Positions 1 through 10,539 of a DNA stretch of 64,000 nt are shown piece after piece. Position 1 is the first letter of the stretch. Each line of letters opens with the position of its first letter. The notes under the pieces were generated by a model. The model worked only from the letters and a program-made list of their open reading frames with translations. It ran no database searches and had not been told where the DNA came from. The position numbers and the translations under genes were made by a program. The stretch is from Halichondria panicea (Eukaryota; Porifera; Demospongiae; Suberitida; Halichondriidae): the NCBI RefSeq assembly GCF_963675165.1, contig NC_087380.1, positions 884,303 to 948,302 on the forward strand. The letters run 5' to 3'.

Positions 1-272
1 GGTTGTCCCTGGTTTGGAAGTGCTGGCTGCAAGATTATGAGGTTAGTTTCAACAGACAGCTTGTTGCTGAGATCGTGAACTCCCTCCAGGAATATCAGAG
101 TGATGTTGTTGTGGCCAGATAATAAACTCTGGTTTTGAGTAAACTGGTCCAGGGTGTAACAAGGTTGAGGACAGTCAGCTGGGGCAGGGAGGGTTGGGGT
201 GACATAGAAGGTCTCTGCCATGCAAGGAGAGAGGAGACCAACTGTCACTAGCAGGCCGAGTAGATGAAGCAT
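1..272 (-). CDS. Beta-helix/multipass membrane protein, 5' part only (cut by window edge)
   Basis: The reverse strand opens with ATG at 272 and reads a signal peptide (MLHLLGLLVTVGLLSPCMA) followed by the opening also found in the two complete paralogues at 4188-7529 and 10951-14286, including the CYTLDQ and NNITLIFLEGVH motifs. It stays open for about 90 residues to the window edge, so the rest of the gene lies to the left. By comparison it should be a single-exon protein of about 1,110 residues with a secreted beta-helix ectodomain and a multipass C-terminus. Function is unknown. No decayed KANK exons lie upstream of this copy, unlike the other two; a TIR element starts at 441 instead. Whether the full gene is intact cannot be seen. 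Confidence 0.8.
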   Translation of the reverse strand, partial: MLHLLGLLVTVGLLSPCMAETFYVTPTLPAPADCPQPCYTLDQFTQNQSLLSGHNNITLIFLEGVHDLSNKLSVETNLIILQPALPNQGQ

Positions 273-440
273 CTTGTATGTGGGGCCGGGGGTGAGGAGG
301 AAGGTCCTACCGCATATCCATGTGCGCACGAATCACTACAAGTTCAGTGCATTGATGTCATTTGTTATGCGTAGCCAGTCTGCTGTTGCACAGTTGAGTT
401 GTGAAACCACATAGCTGCACCGCTAGCTTTGACAAATCTA

Positions 441-1499
441 GCCTCGATCCCAGGCCGAGTTTTCGCTTTTACAACGGTTAGGCCAACAACTAGGCCTGGT
501 ACTAGTTGTTTGCGCATGCGTCAAATTTTCATTGTATTTGTGGTCGGCAAAAATATTTATAGTCGAAATTTGTACACAGAAAATGCACAGAGTGAGTACA
601 CAAAAGATTCACATAGAGAGCTGCTTCACAAGGGCCTGGGGAGTTGCCAGTTGTGCTGCAGCACGATTACAGTGACCCAGGGCAACTTCAGGCTGATTGA
701 ATGCCTTCAAATTACGTTTCAAAAAGATTTAGCAGGCTGCTGGACTTTTCTGATTCTAGGCCCCAACTCGTAACTCTTGAGAAAACATAGATTCTCTTGA
801 TGCCTCTGAGCTACCCAGCAACGCTCGAACGAGCAGGTCATACTTCAGTCCTGTAAGCATAGGACAATAATTATCAAAGACGGTTAAACCCTTACCTTAA
901 ACTGTCCAGTCTCGTCCGTTAGTATAGCCAAGAGGAGCACTGTTGGGATAGCTGGATATTAGCCATTGCTCCTGTACAGAGAAGTAGACATTCTAAACAC
1001 GTGTAGATCTATATTAAATTTCTCGTATTAAACAGGTTATAGTGTCATTGTCGACGAGCTGATGATGGCAGCACCAAGTTCTCTAGCTCACACTCTTCAC
1101 TTGATCCACCATATTAATGATGAAACTATAGTCTACCTAGCTTGATCTTGCCAAACATGAACAAGATTTGATAGCACAGGGCCCACACAAAAATGTCTGA
1201 CCTTAACAAGCTTGACAAAGCTTTATACCTCTTCCCTTGTTGTTCAGTCTTCAGAATAATGTTTTCTAAGCTTCAGAGAAGAGAGAAGCTTCAGCTAGCT
1301 AAGAGCCATTCCAATAATGATAAAACGGGAACTGACTTCTAGTACACGATAGTACACGAATATAAATGTCACGAAAGTGAACGAGAATATCCATTTGTCA
1401 GAATCTGACAAACGACTGACGCATGCGCAGACAACTAGTACCAGGCCTAGTTGTTTGCCTAACCGTTATAAAAGCGAAAACTCGGCCTGGGATCGAGGC
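441..1499. mobile_element. Non-autonomous DNA transposon with 83-bp terminal inverted repeats
   Basis: The first 83 bases (441-523) are the reverse complement of the last 83 (1417-1499) with about three mismatches. The ends begin GCCTCGATCCCAGGCCGAG. TA flanks both sides (439-440 and 1500-1501), which fits the TA target duplication of Tc1/mariner-type elements. The 1,059-bp interior has no transposase-like reading frame, so the element looks non-autonomous. The small reading frame at 429-773 starts in the left repeat and is not a gene. Confidence 0.8.
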
Positions 1500-1501
1500 T
1501 A

Positions 1502-1917
1502 TGGCAAATCTAATATGTGGTTTCACACATCCCTCCTCTAACCACTAACCACTTATCAATGCAAACATAAGCTCATGCGGTAAATTAAAGGCTGGTGGCT
1601 TGCAAGACTATAGATCAACCGGAGTCGTGAATCAGCCGCCCTGGGACTTTTCTAGGCCGGCTGATTCATGAGACTAGATAACCGCATGTGCACGAATCAC
1701 TACTAGCATTGGTGCATAGATACAATATCTATGATTGATGTCACGATTTGATTTTATGTTGAAAATGAGTTCGAGACAAAAGTGAATTAAACTTAATGTG
1801 GAAAACTTAATGTGGAAAAACAAAGGCAGACATGTAAAACCGAATGTCCATTCGCAAAAGTTTAGTTCTGAGTTATGGAGCGCCATAGAGGACAAAATTC
1901 ATGTCTAAGAATTCATT
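1502..1917. other. Spacer, no gene recognised
   Basis: AT-rich spacer. It contains a short palindrome around 1627-1668 (GAATCAGCCG facing CGGCTGATTC), probably the core of a small inverted-repeat element. The short open frame at 1674-1895 has no recognisable features. Confidence 0.5.
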
Positions 1918-2206
1918 GTACATCATAATTTGATGACAACTCTTCACCATTTACAGGTTGTAGTTCTGGCTCTATGCAGACGTCACTACAGATTTCAGTG
2001 AGTAAGTTGGCTGTCAGGTCTCTTATTTCATTGTGCCTGGTGATAGTACAACCACCCTTAGGGCATGACAGAGCATGATCGACTGAGAATTGTTTACCGC
2101 ATGCACAAGATCCTGATGGTTGCCAACTGTAGCGAAGTGAGAGGGCATCTCCTTTGTGTAAGACAAATCCAAATTCTTGGATGGGGAGGGAGGTGAGCCA
2201 ATTAGA
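1918..2206 (-). pseudogene. Retroelement polyprotein fragment (3' end of a reverse-transcriptase-type ORF)
   Basis: Read on the minus strand in one frame, the segment gives WLTSLPIQEFGF, then LHKGDALSLRYSW, then a cysteine/histidine cluster (CACGKQF...DHALSC), then RHNEIRDLTANLLTE and a stop at 1918-1920. This matches my memory of the C-terminus of reverse-transcriptase-bearing retroelements common in sponge and cnidarian genomes. Upstream the frame meets a stop and no polymerase motifs are present, so only a 3' remnant remains, as expected from 5'-truncated insertion. The overlapping frame 2023-2304 is a shadow. Family assignment is by recall and was not searched. Confidence 0.55.
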
Positions 2207-2725
2207 ATTAAGTGTCTTTCTCTTGTGCTAGGTCCATATAGATCTTTGTAAAGTGGTAGAAAGGGATTGCCAACGTGGTCACGGGATAACTTACAGCATG
2301 ACATTACAGAGATAGAGGTAAGATCTAGCAGGCATACATCATATATAGTGCTGACAGACTGACTCCTGTTTCAGAAACAGCTGCATGGAAAAAAAAAACA
2401 TCATTATGTGGCAGTTTCTGCATGGGCAAATTAGGTGGTAGGAGGACGTAATACGGTACACATAAAATTTCATAGATATTAAGTTAAGTATATTGCCCTA
2501 CTTTATGTTTTATACTGTTGATGATGTTGACAGGTCCAGCACGTAAGCCGGGAGGAAATTCCATATTCTGTTGAGAGATTAGAAGTGTAATTGGCTTTCC
2601 CCCTTGTCACGTAAAGTTTCTTTCCAGGCTTCCCTGCTCTTGTTTTCGTTATAACGCGAATGATATAAGTTGAGTGATGGAATTTGGAGCGATTTCAAAC
2701 ATTTGACGAGGATGTCTTGTAATTC

Positions 2726-2892
2726 CAGTGGCTTACAGTTTGTGTTCTCGGTTTACATCTGGCATGATGCATTGCTGGTCTCATCATTTTAGTTTCTCGG
2801 TATTCTATAAAAGCCACTCGATTCTTCGGTAGAAACTCTGTTGCTGTTTTGTCCACTCTGATCCTGCTATCTTACGGGAAGCTGTTCAGGAG
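2726..2892 (+). pseudogene. Broken fragment of the beta-helix/multipass family
   Basis: On the plus strand this reads SGLQFVF.VYIW, then after a frameshift IAGLIILVSRYSIKATRFFG and LSTLILLSYGKLFR. That is a transmembrane stretch nearly identical to the complete paralogues, which lie on the minus strand. About five extra bases after the VYIW codons break the frame. Nothing upstream or downstream continues the gene. It is an inverted, truncated duplicate, useful as a marker of past rearrangement in the cluster. Confidence 0.8.
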
Positions 2893-3008
2893 TTTGACGT
2901 CATTGGGTAACAAGCAGGCGCCCTCGTGCAATATATGGCATGTTGCACTCATGCTGGGCATTAACTATAACTATAATACATGCATACTCTGTTATTATGT
3001 TTGCTTAG

Positions 3009-3793
3009 GCATGTGGTAAACTTTGACTTCCTCCGTCATATCAAAGACTATGTCCACCAGACACCGGAAATCTCTAAACTGGCTATAAAAATTATATACT
3101 AGACCACAAAACATAGCCCAACGAATCCTTAGTGAATATCACTGTATATATAAATGTGCTTATTTTGCATTGTAACTCCTAGCTAAGTTTATGACTGCCT
3201 CAAGTTTTATGTTTGTGTTCACCTCTTATAGTGGTGTAGTCTATTGCTCAGTCATCATGATGTACCCCCCTCCCCCCCCCCCCCCCCAACACACACACAC
3301 ACAAGCGTACGGGAAAGTCTCTCTCGTTCATCACTCGGGATAACTGGCAATGGGCTCGAGAGTTGACTGGGATATTGTCAGACGCTGGACAGGTGGGTGT
3401 GGTCTTGTACTATATAATTAAAAGTGTACAAGTTCATCAGTTACAGCATTCCCTTATTTTTTATGTTAGCATGCTACCAATTGTCCTTAAGTACAATAAC
3501 TAGTACTAACAGTGGTACCTCTTTATAACAGATACAAATCGCCATTATAATATTGCAGTTGGCATTTCCTCAGAGGTGGCCGTTGAGAGGGTCCACTGTG
3601 TACATGTCTTTCATCTCCCTCACCCTTTATGTAGGAGGTCCCTGATGAGCTCGTCTCAATGGCAGAACGGTACGAGTCTTGGAAGAAGAAGAGGGAACTA
3701 GAGAGGGACAATGTCCCTAGAGGCGGAGGGGGCAGAGGAGGCGGAAGGTCAAGAGGAGAGGGCGGGGGAAGATCTGGCCGAGGATGGAACTGA
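3009..3793 (+). pseudogene. 3' end of a DDX43-like DEAD-box RNA helicase, probably truncated
   Basis: Three plus-strand pieces match the end of a DDX43-type ATP-dependent RNA helicase. From 3009 a piece reads HVVNFDFLRHIKDYVH, the segment before helicase motif VI. Exon 3306-3392 reads RTGKSLSFITRDNW...LSDAGQ with a GT donor. Exon 3635-3793 reads EVPDELVSMAERYESWKKKR followed by an RGG-rich tail and TGA. The last two exons join in phase. The GRTGRAGR motif that should lie between the first two pieces is missing, and no upstream helicase exons are visible; retroelement and receptor-family debris precede it. I read it as a 5'-truncated gene copy. A short inverted-repeat element (about 3511-3600) sits in the last intron. 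Confidence 0.6.
3511..3600. mobile_element. Short MITE-like insertion in helicase intron
   Basis: CAGTGGTACCTCTTTATAAC on the left faces a diverged inverted partner, GAGAGGGTCCACTG, on the right. The ends resemble those of the element at 32637-32811. Boundaries are approximate. Confidence 0.4.
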
Positions 3794-4187
3794 ACAATAA
3801 TTATCTCTTAATAAGAACAATTCATTTATTCAATTCTTGCACAATATTTTAATCATTAATTTGTGTATCTATTCATCTGTTGAAAATGCAACCTATAATA
3901 ATAATTATTATCAATCCCTTGTTTTTATGTAATTACTGAAGAGGGGGTGTGGTTGGTATATAGTGCAAGCAGCTGCCATCATTGAAGCAAACAATACACA
4001 ATTTAATACATTTTTTTTGTAATTAACATACGCACATTAATTATGATCAGCAAAATCAATCAAAAATTAACAATCAGCACAAACCATTACAAGAATTAAC
4101 ATAGTTTATTACGCACATCACAATCAAACTAATCACTAATTACATGTAATACATGCACACACTCGACATCAGTTTCTGTGTGCTTTG
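3794..4187. promoter_or_regulatory. Spacer holding the 3' UTR and poly(A) signal of the 4188-7529 gene
   Basis: AT-rich spacer. TTTATT at 4105-4110 reads AATAAA on the minus strand, 78 bases past the minus-strand stop, a plausible polyadenylation signal. Nothing else is recognised. Confidence 0.5.
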
Positions 4188-7100
4188 CTACACATCATCC
4201 AGAAGTGGCTCTCTATAACCAGTGGGATTATATTGTTGATGCTGCTGCTTTGCATTGCCCAACGTCACTTCTTGTGTTGTCACTTTGTACCTTCCACTTT
4301 GTATGAGCTCCTCTCCTTGTACGCTTGTGTTGTCCATTTCTTGTCTCTTCTTCTTGGCGAGCCTCTGAAGCTTGGGTCCGACTGTCTTGGCTATGTGGAA
4401 GATTATAATACAAGCAAACTGCAGGAGAGCAATACAAACTGAGGTAGCAGTCACTGGATTGATGGTGTCCTTTTGTCGGACATCTTCCGGTTGGGTTTGA
4501 TAAAACAAAAATGCTCCACCTAAGATGATGAGGTTAATTAGATACAATACTTCAAGCACAGATGCAAACCACTGCTTGTAGAGATAGCCAACAATGAGTG
4601 TGTACAATAGCAGGAGTGTGGCTATAATGGTCATTACCAGTATGTTAGCATTCGGATTGGATGTTGAGGTTGTTGAGAAAACAATCAATATCACTACACG
4701 GGAAATGAGTAGAATCCCCGTCCACACTTGATGCTGTTGCTTGTCTTTGAAAGGACCGTAATAAGTATCAAAAACTGGCTTGAATGTGTTAATCCAGCAA
4801 AGGGGTCGGTAATCTGACTTGGCTTTTAGGAAGGGTACTAGAAGGAGAGTCAAAGTGAATGGCAACCAAAACAATAGCATAAAGAGTAGTGCCACCACGA
4901 TTAAGACAATGTGTCCTGGTGTTACTCCATATTCAACATTTCCATCCAGGGACCAAACTCTGCGAATAGAACCATCAGAGCCACTAATGTCAGATGGAGT
5001 AAAAACATTAGTGATAATCCTGAACAGCTTCCCATAAGATAGAAGGATGAGAGTGGACAAAACAGCAACTGAGTTTCTACCAAAGAATCGAGTGGCTTTT
5101 ATGGAATACCGAGAAACTAAAATGATGAGACCAGCAATGCACCAGATGTAGACTGGGAACACGAACTGTAAACCACTTTTAGTTATTTGATCCAAATTTT
5201 GAATAAAACAAGTCTCAATACCAAAGTCCAGATTAATCCAAGCTATAGGCACAGTGATGATGTAGTAGCCAATGCTCCGCTGTGGGAACAATATAGCATT
5301 GTTAATCCACACAACATTTGCGTAAAATATCAGTCCATTTATGGTACCATTGGCAACTGTGAAGTCGAAGAGTGTAATCATAGCAACCAATAAAATCCCG
5401 AGGATGGCGAACAAAATCAACAGAGCAACATAACTATTGTCATGACATTGTATGCACCGATCACCTCCTAATTGCAGGCTGTAGTCGTCAGCACATCTCC
5501 CACACAGTATTCCAGCACGGTTGGAGCTGCACTGTGAATCAGGATATGTCAAGTTAACAGCTATTACAGACTTATTGCAGTATTCACTAGGACAGTACTG
5601 GTACCAGTAGTAAAGGTCTGTTCCCTTTTTAGTGTCAATTCCCACCCACACAGTTCCTTCTCTGGTGATGTAGCCGGTGTGATTTTGAATCTCACAGATT
5701 AACTTCAACTGCTTATTGCTTTCGTCGCATTTGCACATACCTGAAACATTATTAAGCTGAAACCCCAGTGGACAGTTATCAACAGTGATGTTAACGAAGA
5801 TGGCCGTAGTGAGAAGAGCTGCACACGGTATTGGGTTGTTTCGATCGGTGCATATAGGGGAGTATATGTTATTTACACTTTCTTTAATTATATCGTCTTG
5901 ATTTCCTTGAAGAACCAATGCTTCAACAGAGAGGCCTAGTATAAGGAGTCTGCTTGTTTGGTTGGACAATACTGTGTAGTTTAGTATCGTGCATTGATCG
6001 TAGTCAATGATAGATTTTATATGCTGATTATCATTGATACTTCCAGCCTGCCTATCCAGTACAGTAGCAAACACAGATCCTGTTACTCTACTAAAGTTAA
6101 ATCCCACGAGAGCTACGGAAATCTCAAAGCTCTCCCCTGGAAATCTCGTCTCGTTTAATACAAGGTATGTAGGGTTTTGACATTGTGGTGTATTGTTTAC
6201 ACAGAAACACACTCGAGAAGGATTTGATGCAAGTCGATAAGTACTCGATACTGAGTTGTCAAAATGAAAGATACTATTCTCTGAAACTGAACATCCAAGA
6301 ACATCGTAGTATGATGCTTCTCTTAGTCCGAAGATGTCCCTTCCACCAAAAGTAGCATTGTTTCCAAAGAACTTCACTTGAGGAGGGCTTGACCATAGCT
6401 GATTAGGATCATAATATTTCCCATAAAAGCAAGGTATGACAGAGTATAATATATTATACCCGCTGTTATCCAGAGCAACTCCTAGCTGTGGAGGGAGAGT
6501 TGAACCTGTAGTATAGATCCCCCCACCATACTCCAAAGCTGTATTGTTCTCAAAGTATGTAGTCGATCCTGAATCAAATATCACTTGTGATTGATACAAG
6601 GCCAGACCACCTCCTCTTACTGCAATGTTGTTAGAAAACACATTCTCTCCTGACAAATCGAAGGTACTTTGGTAGGCTAGGATTGGTGTTCCACTGTTGT
6701 TATCAAATGTACAGTTGTTGAAAGTTGCTTTTACTGGGTTTTTTTCACCCAGTAACAATGTTCCAAATCTGTTTTGTGTGAAAGAACAGTTATCCATGGT
6801 ATGAAGGCTATCCATGGCCATTATATTAAATTCAGCTAGAAAAACTCCAAAATCATTGCTATCAATCAAAGAGTTCCTGAGCGTTATGTTTGATTGATGT
6901 GACAAAATACCGATTCCATTATGGCTTATGACGGAATTGACAATCATAAGATTTGGGATGCCTTGAAAATATAATGCAATGTCAAAGTTACATATCGTAC
7001 TGTTCTCAATCAGACAATGTTTTACTGATTGAACCTCGACTCCTCCACGGGTCTGAGCAGAGCTAAATATAATGGAGTTTTTGATTGTTATTGAGCCGTT

Positions 7101-7529
7101 AACTGGAGTTATTTCATAACTTCCCAGCGTTAGTAAAAAATTCTCAAACGAAAGTCCTTCGATTAATGTATTTGAAGCTTTGCTGATTTTAAACAGAGGC
7201 CAACCATTATGACCAGTGTCATATCGACCAATAACATTCGGACGTTGTCCCTGGTTTGGAAGTGCTGGCTGCAAGGTCAGGAGGTTAGTATAAAGAGTAA
7301 AGGTGTAGCTGAGATTGTGAACTCCCTCCAGAAATATCAGAGTGATATTGTTGTAGTCAGCTAATAAACTCTGGTTGTGAGCATACTGGTCCAGTGTGTA
7401 ACAAGGTTGCAATTGAGGACAGCCAGCTGGGGCTGGGAGGGTTGGGGTGACATAGAAGGTCTCTGCCATGCAAGGAGAGAAGAGACTAGCTGTCACTAAC
7501 AGGCCGAGTAGTTGAAGCATCTTGTACAT
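4188..7529 (-). CDS. Secreted beta-helix ectodomain plus multipass membrane protein (tandem paralogue 1)
   Basis: A single uninterrupted exon of 1,113 residues. Seen: a signal peptide (LLGLLVTASLFSPCMA); an ectodomain to about residue 697 with many N-x-S/T sites; repeated strand-turn units (NSIIFSS, NSVISHN, NSLIDSN, CTFDNNS) typical of a right-handed parallel beta-helix; and FxxN...GGG units (FSNNIAVRGGGLALY, FENNTALEYGGGIY, FFGNNATFGG) like those of polymorphic outer-membrane proteins. A Cys-rich juxtamembrane module follows (about 664-694, CSSNRAGILCGRC...CIQC), then about nine or ten hydrophobic segments (about 698-1050) and a cytoplasmic tail ending EPLLDDV. The in-frame codons ATG TAC AAG precede the ATG shared with paralogues, so the start could be three codons later. 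The role is unknown; surface sensing or recognition is inference only. Confidence 0.85.
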   Translation of the reverse strand: MYKMLQLLGLLVTASLFSPCMAETFYVTPTLPAPAGCPQLQPCYTLDQYAHNQSLLADYNNITLIFLEGVHNLSYTFTLYTNLLTLQPALPNQGQRPNVIGRYDTGHNGWPLFKISKASNTLIEGLSFENFLLTLGSYEITPVNGSITIKNSIIFSSAQTRGGVEVQSVKHCLIENSTICNFDIALYFQGIPNLMIVNSVISHNGIGILSHQSNITLRNSLIDSNDFGVFLAEFNIMAMDSLHTMDNCSFTQNRFGTLLLGEKNPVKATFNNCTFDNNSGTPILAYQSTFDLSGENVFSNNIAVRGGGLALYQSQVIFDSGSTTYFENNTALEYGGGIYTTGSTLPPQLGVALDNSGYNILYSVIPCFYGKYYDPNQLWSSPPQVKFFGNNATFGGRDIFGLREASYYDVLGCSVSENSIFHFDNSVSSTYRLASNPSRVCFCVNNTPQCQNPTYLVLNETRFPGESFEISVALVGFNFSRVTGSVFATVLDRQAGSINDNQHIKSIIDYDQCTILNYTVLSNQTSRLLILGLSVEALVLQGNQDDIIKESVNNIYSPICTDRNNPIPCAALLTTAIFVNITVDNCPLGFQLNNVSGMCKCDESNKQLKLICEIQNHTGYITREGTVWVGIDTKKGTDLYYWYQYCPSEYCNKSVIAVNLTYPDSQCSSNRAGILCGRCADDYSLQLGGDRCIQCHDNSYVALLILFAILGILLVAMITLFDFTVANGTINGLIFYANVVWINNAILFPQRSIGYYIITVPIAWINLDFGIETCFIQNLDQITKSGLQFVFPVYIWCIAGLIILVSRYSIKATRFFGRNSVAVLSTLILLSYGKLFRIITNVFTPSDISGSDGSIRRVWSLDGNVEYGVTPGHIVLIVVALLFMLLFWLPFTLTLLLVPFLKAKSDYRPLCWINTFKPVFDTYYGPFKDKQQHQVWTGILLISRVVILIVFSTTSTSNPNANILVMTIIATLLLLYTLIVGYLYKQWFASVLEVLYLINLIILGGAFLFYQTQPEDVRQKDTINPVTATSVCIALLQFACIIIFHIAKTVGPKLQRLAKKKRQEMDNTSVQGEELIQSGRYKVTTQEVTLGNAKQQHQQYNPTGYREPLLDDV

Positions 7530-7895
7530 TGCTGCTTGTTGAGCAACCTTAGCGACTAAGTCTAGCTTAATTAGCTTCTTGCAGAAAAGGCAGACTTATA
7601 AATTACCAGCACTTTTCGCCATGCAACAGTAACTCATAGATACTGTAATTTCATATGAGTGACTAGATCTACTTGCGAGTCTACACTATAATTATGTACT
7701 TACAGAAAAAAGTGTTAGCGGCGGTACCACGGAAATGACACGGCATGGAATCGGTCACATGCCGCCCTCAATTATAACCGTAAATACTCAACCATAATTA
7801 TACAGGAGTGCCTGAGACTCAACACAGAATGATAAAAGAGATACAAAAAATGGGCACATGATCATTGATAAAATCTACAATCCTAGAGACTGTTG
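7530..7895. other. 5' flank of paralogue 1
   Basis: Spacer between the start of paralogue 1 and a decayed copy of the KANK 3' exons. The part from about 7820 (ATGATAAAAGAGATAC...) is shared with 9230-9300 and 14630-14700, marking the edge of the duplicated block. No TATA box is clear. Confidence 0.45.
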
Positions 7896-9087
7896 TCATC
7901 GTTTATATTTTGATTTGGAGCGTTTCCCCAGCAACGCCATTAGTTCAGTGAATCCTGCCTCTTTAGCAATGTCCAGAGCTGTTAGGCCGTCCTGGAGGAG
8001 GAGACAGAAGGGTTAATAGTGTAGGGGAAAGAAGGGCTAATAGTGGAGGGGGACAGAAGGGTTAATAGTGGAGGGAGACAGAAGGGTTAATAGTGAAGAA
8101 GTAGGCAGTGGATAGAGACAGACACTAGCAGACATAATTATGCAATGCAACAATTATGTGGATGGTATCAAAAGCATGAGAATGCATCATGCAAATAGCA
8201 ACCCTTGACTTACATTGTCCCTGATCATGAGGCTGGTATCTGTGTGAGGGTGTGTGAGAAGTGACCCTACTATCTCCATATGACCACTCTGACTAGCAAA
8301 CATGAGTGCCGAGGAGCCGTCCTGCAGTCATGTGATTGTCATGTGACATGCAGATATAGATATTGCCACACCCACCTTGTCCAGGAGGTTAACGTCGGCA
8401 CCTTTCTCCAGGAACAGAGATACCATCTCCAGAGAACCACTGCAGGCATGGCAGCCAACATCAGAGCAGTCCATTGATCCTGACACATCAAACAGTTATT
8501 AGCATTGTTCGTATATGTACATGCTATGTAATTATAGACACTGTTTTGGAGGTGTCTATAATTATATGGAATTTAGAAGCTCAAAGGCCAATACTACTTT
8601 AGCGGTATCCCGAGCGTAGCCAGGGTACTATACAATGCCTGAGGGTTTCTAAATCATGGACACTGACAAAACAGTGTCTATAATTTATACTTGAGGCACT
8701 TTTCACTTATCAAATCTTATCCGCAACTAGTGTCTAAATATTATGTGATACATGTGATTGTGTGTGTTCAACAATGGATGTACCGAATTGAGCTAGTGCG
8801 AATTATAATGATTATTGTGTAATGGTTGTAGCCTCATGATCACACACTATCACCAACACCACCATCTCCCTATTTGAACTGTCTATAGTTACAATCATTA
8901 TTACTGTACACAATGCATGCTAATAATACATTGTACTGCTAACTCGTATAGTGTTGCTAGGAGACAGGCTCACCTTGTCAGCTGCCTTGTTTATGTCCCC
9001 CCTGTCCACCAGGTGTCCCATGATATCTCTGTGTTCACCCACCTCCACACAACAAGCAGCTGCCAGCATCAGTGGAGTGTAGCCAGC
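7896..9087 (-). pseudogene. Decayed duplicate of the last four KANK exons (copy 1)
   Basis: Minus-strand copies of ankyrin exons of the gene at 14699-21309, in the same order and with the same splice sites: 8974-9087 (AGYTPLMLAAACC), 8376-8479, 8214-8321 and 7896-7991 (DGLTALDIAKEAGF, with stop). The 8376-8479 exon carries five extra bases (GCTGCC ATGCC TGCAGT), which shifts the frame. Exon 8214-8321 has a two-codon insertion but stays open. No start, coiled-coil or first ankyrin exons are present. It is a partial tandem duplicate that cannot make a KANK protein. A copy of the roughly 150-bp MITE (8531-8684) is duplicated with it. Confidence 0.85.
8531..8684. mobile_element. MITE, family ATTATAGACACTG, copy 1
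   Basis: ATTATAGACACTG at the left end is perfectly inverted at the right end (CAGTGTCTATAAT). The interior is palindromic in part (TTTAGAAGC near the left, TTCTAAA on the right). Related copies occur at 9831-9987, 15342-15484 and 36814-36948. Confidence 0.7.
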
Positions 9088-9298
9088 CTGTGTGTATGTG
9101 GGGGGCTGTCAGTGAAATATAATATGGCGGCCCCCCCCCCCCAGAGACTGGAGCATGGAATCGAGGCAATACAAAAACTCGGTCACACCTCAATCCGTGA
9201 ATACACTTAAAATGGATGCACTCCACACAGAATGATAAAAGAGATACAAAAAATGGGCACATGATCATTGATAAAATCTACAATCCTAGAGACTGTTG

Positions 9299-10539
9299 TT
9301 ATCGTTTATATTTTGATTTGGAGTGTTTCCCCAGCAACGCCATTAAGTTCAGTGAACCCCGCCTCTTTAGCAATGTCCAGAGCTGTTAGGCCGTCCTAGG
9401 AGGAGACAGAAGGGTTAATAGTGGAGGGAGACAGAAGTAGGCAGTGGATAGAGACACTAGCACTAGACATATGCAACAATTATGGGGATGGTATTAGAAT
9501 GCATCATGCAAATAGCAACCCTTGACTTACATTATCCCTGAGGCTGGTATCTGTGTGAGGGTGTGTGAGAAGTGACCCCACTATCTCTGTATGACTACTC
9601 TGGACTAGCAAACATGAGTGCTGAGGAGCCGTCTTACAGTCATGTGATTGTCATGTGACATGCTGGTACAGATATTGCCACACCCACCTTATCCCGGAGG
9701 TTAACGTCGGCACCTTTCTCAAGGAACAGAGAGACCATCTCCAGAGAACCACTGCAGGCAGCCAACATCAGAGCAGTCCGTTGATCCTGACACATCAAAC
9801 AAGTTATTAGCATTGTTCGTACGCTATGTAATTATAGACACTGTTTTGGAGGTGTCTATAATCAATATGGAATTTAGAAGCTCAAAGGCCAGTACTGCTT
9901 TAGTCAGTATCCCGAGCATAGCCAGGGTACTATACAAGTGCCTGAGGGCTTCTAAATCATGGACACTGACGAAACAGTGTCTATAATTTATACTTGAGGC
10001 ACTTTTCACTTATCAAATCTTATCAACTAGTGTCTAAATATTACGTGGTACATGTGCTTGTGTGTGTTCAACAATGGATATACCGAACTGAATGCAAAGT
10101 ATAATCATTATTGTGTAATGGTTGTAGCCTCACTATCACATACTATCACCAACATCACCATCTCCCTATTTGAACTGTCTATAGTACAGTCATTAATTTA
10201 TTACTGTACACAATGCATGCTAATAATACATTGTACTGCTAACTGGTATAGTGTTGCTAGGAGACAGGTTCACCTTGTCAGCTGCCTTGTTGATGTCCGG
10301 GCCCCCCTGTCCACCAGATGTCCCATGATGTCTCTGGGCCCCCTCCCCACACAGGTGCTGATACAGCTGGGCTTTTAGCATAATTATACCCGTAAATTGT
10401 TAGGTGCTTTTCATCAATAAGAATAGAGTCATTCAGATGAATACATAATAACTAGCAGCAGTTGTATATATGCCGTGTACCTGTGTTCACCCACCTCCAC
10501 ACAACAAGCAGCTGCCAGCATCAGTGGAGTGTAGCCAGC
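9299..10539 (-). pseudogene. Decayed duplicate of the last four KANK exons (copy 2)
   Basis: A second partial copy of the same KANK 3' block on the minus strand. The 9299-9395 terminal exon has one extra base after the GFTEL codons and then reads into an early stop. Exon 9531-9632 has an extra base and a weakened acceptor. Exon 9688-9786 is intact (DQRTALMLAACSGSLE). The AGYTPLML exon is split, with its two halves ending near 10274 and starting at 10539 and foreign sequence between. Several independent lesions make this older or less constrained than copy 1. Confidence 0.85.
9831..9987. mobile_element. MITE, family ATTATAGACACTG, copy 2
   Basis: It has the same terminal ATTATAGACACTG / CAGTGTCTATAAT ends and interior as the copy at 8531-8684. 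It lies at the same place in the duplicated KANK intron, so it was probably copied with the block rather than inserted anew. Confidence 0.7.
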
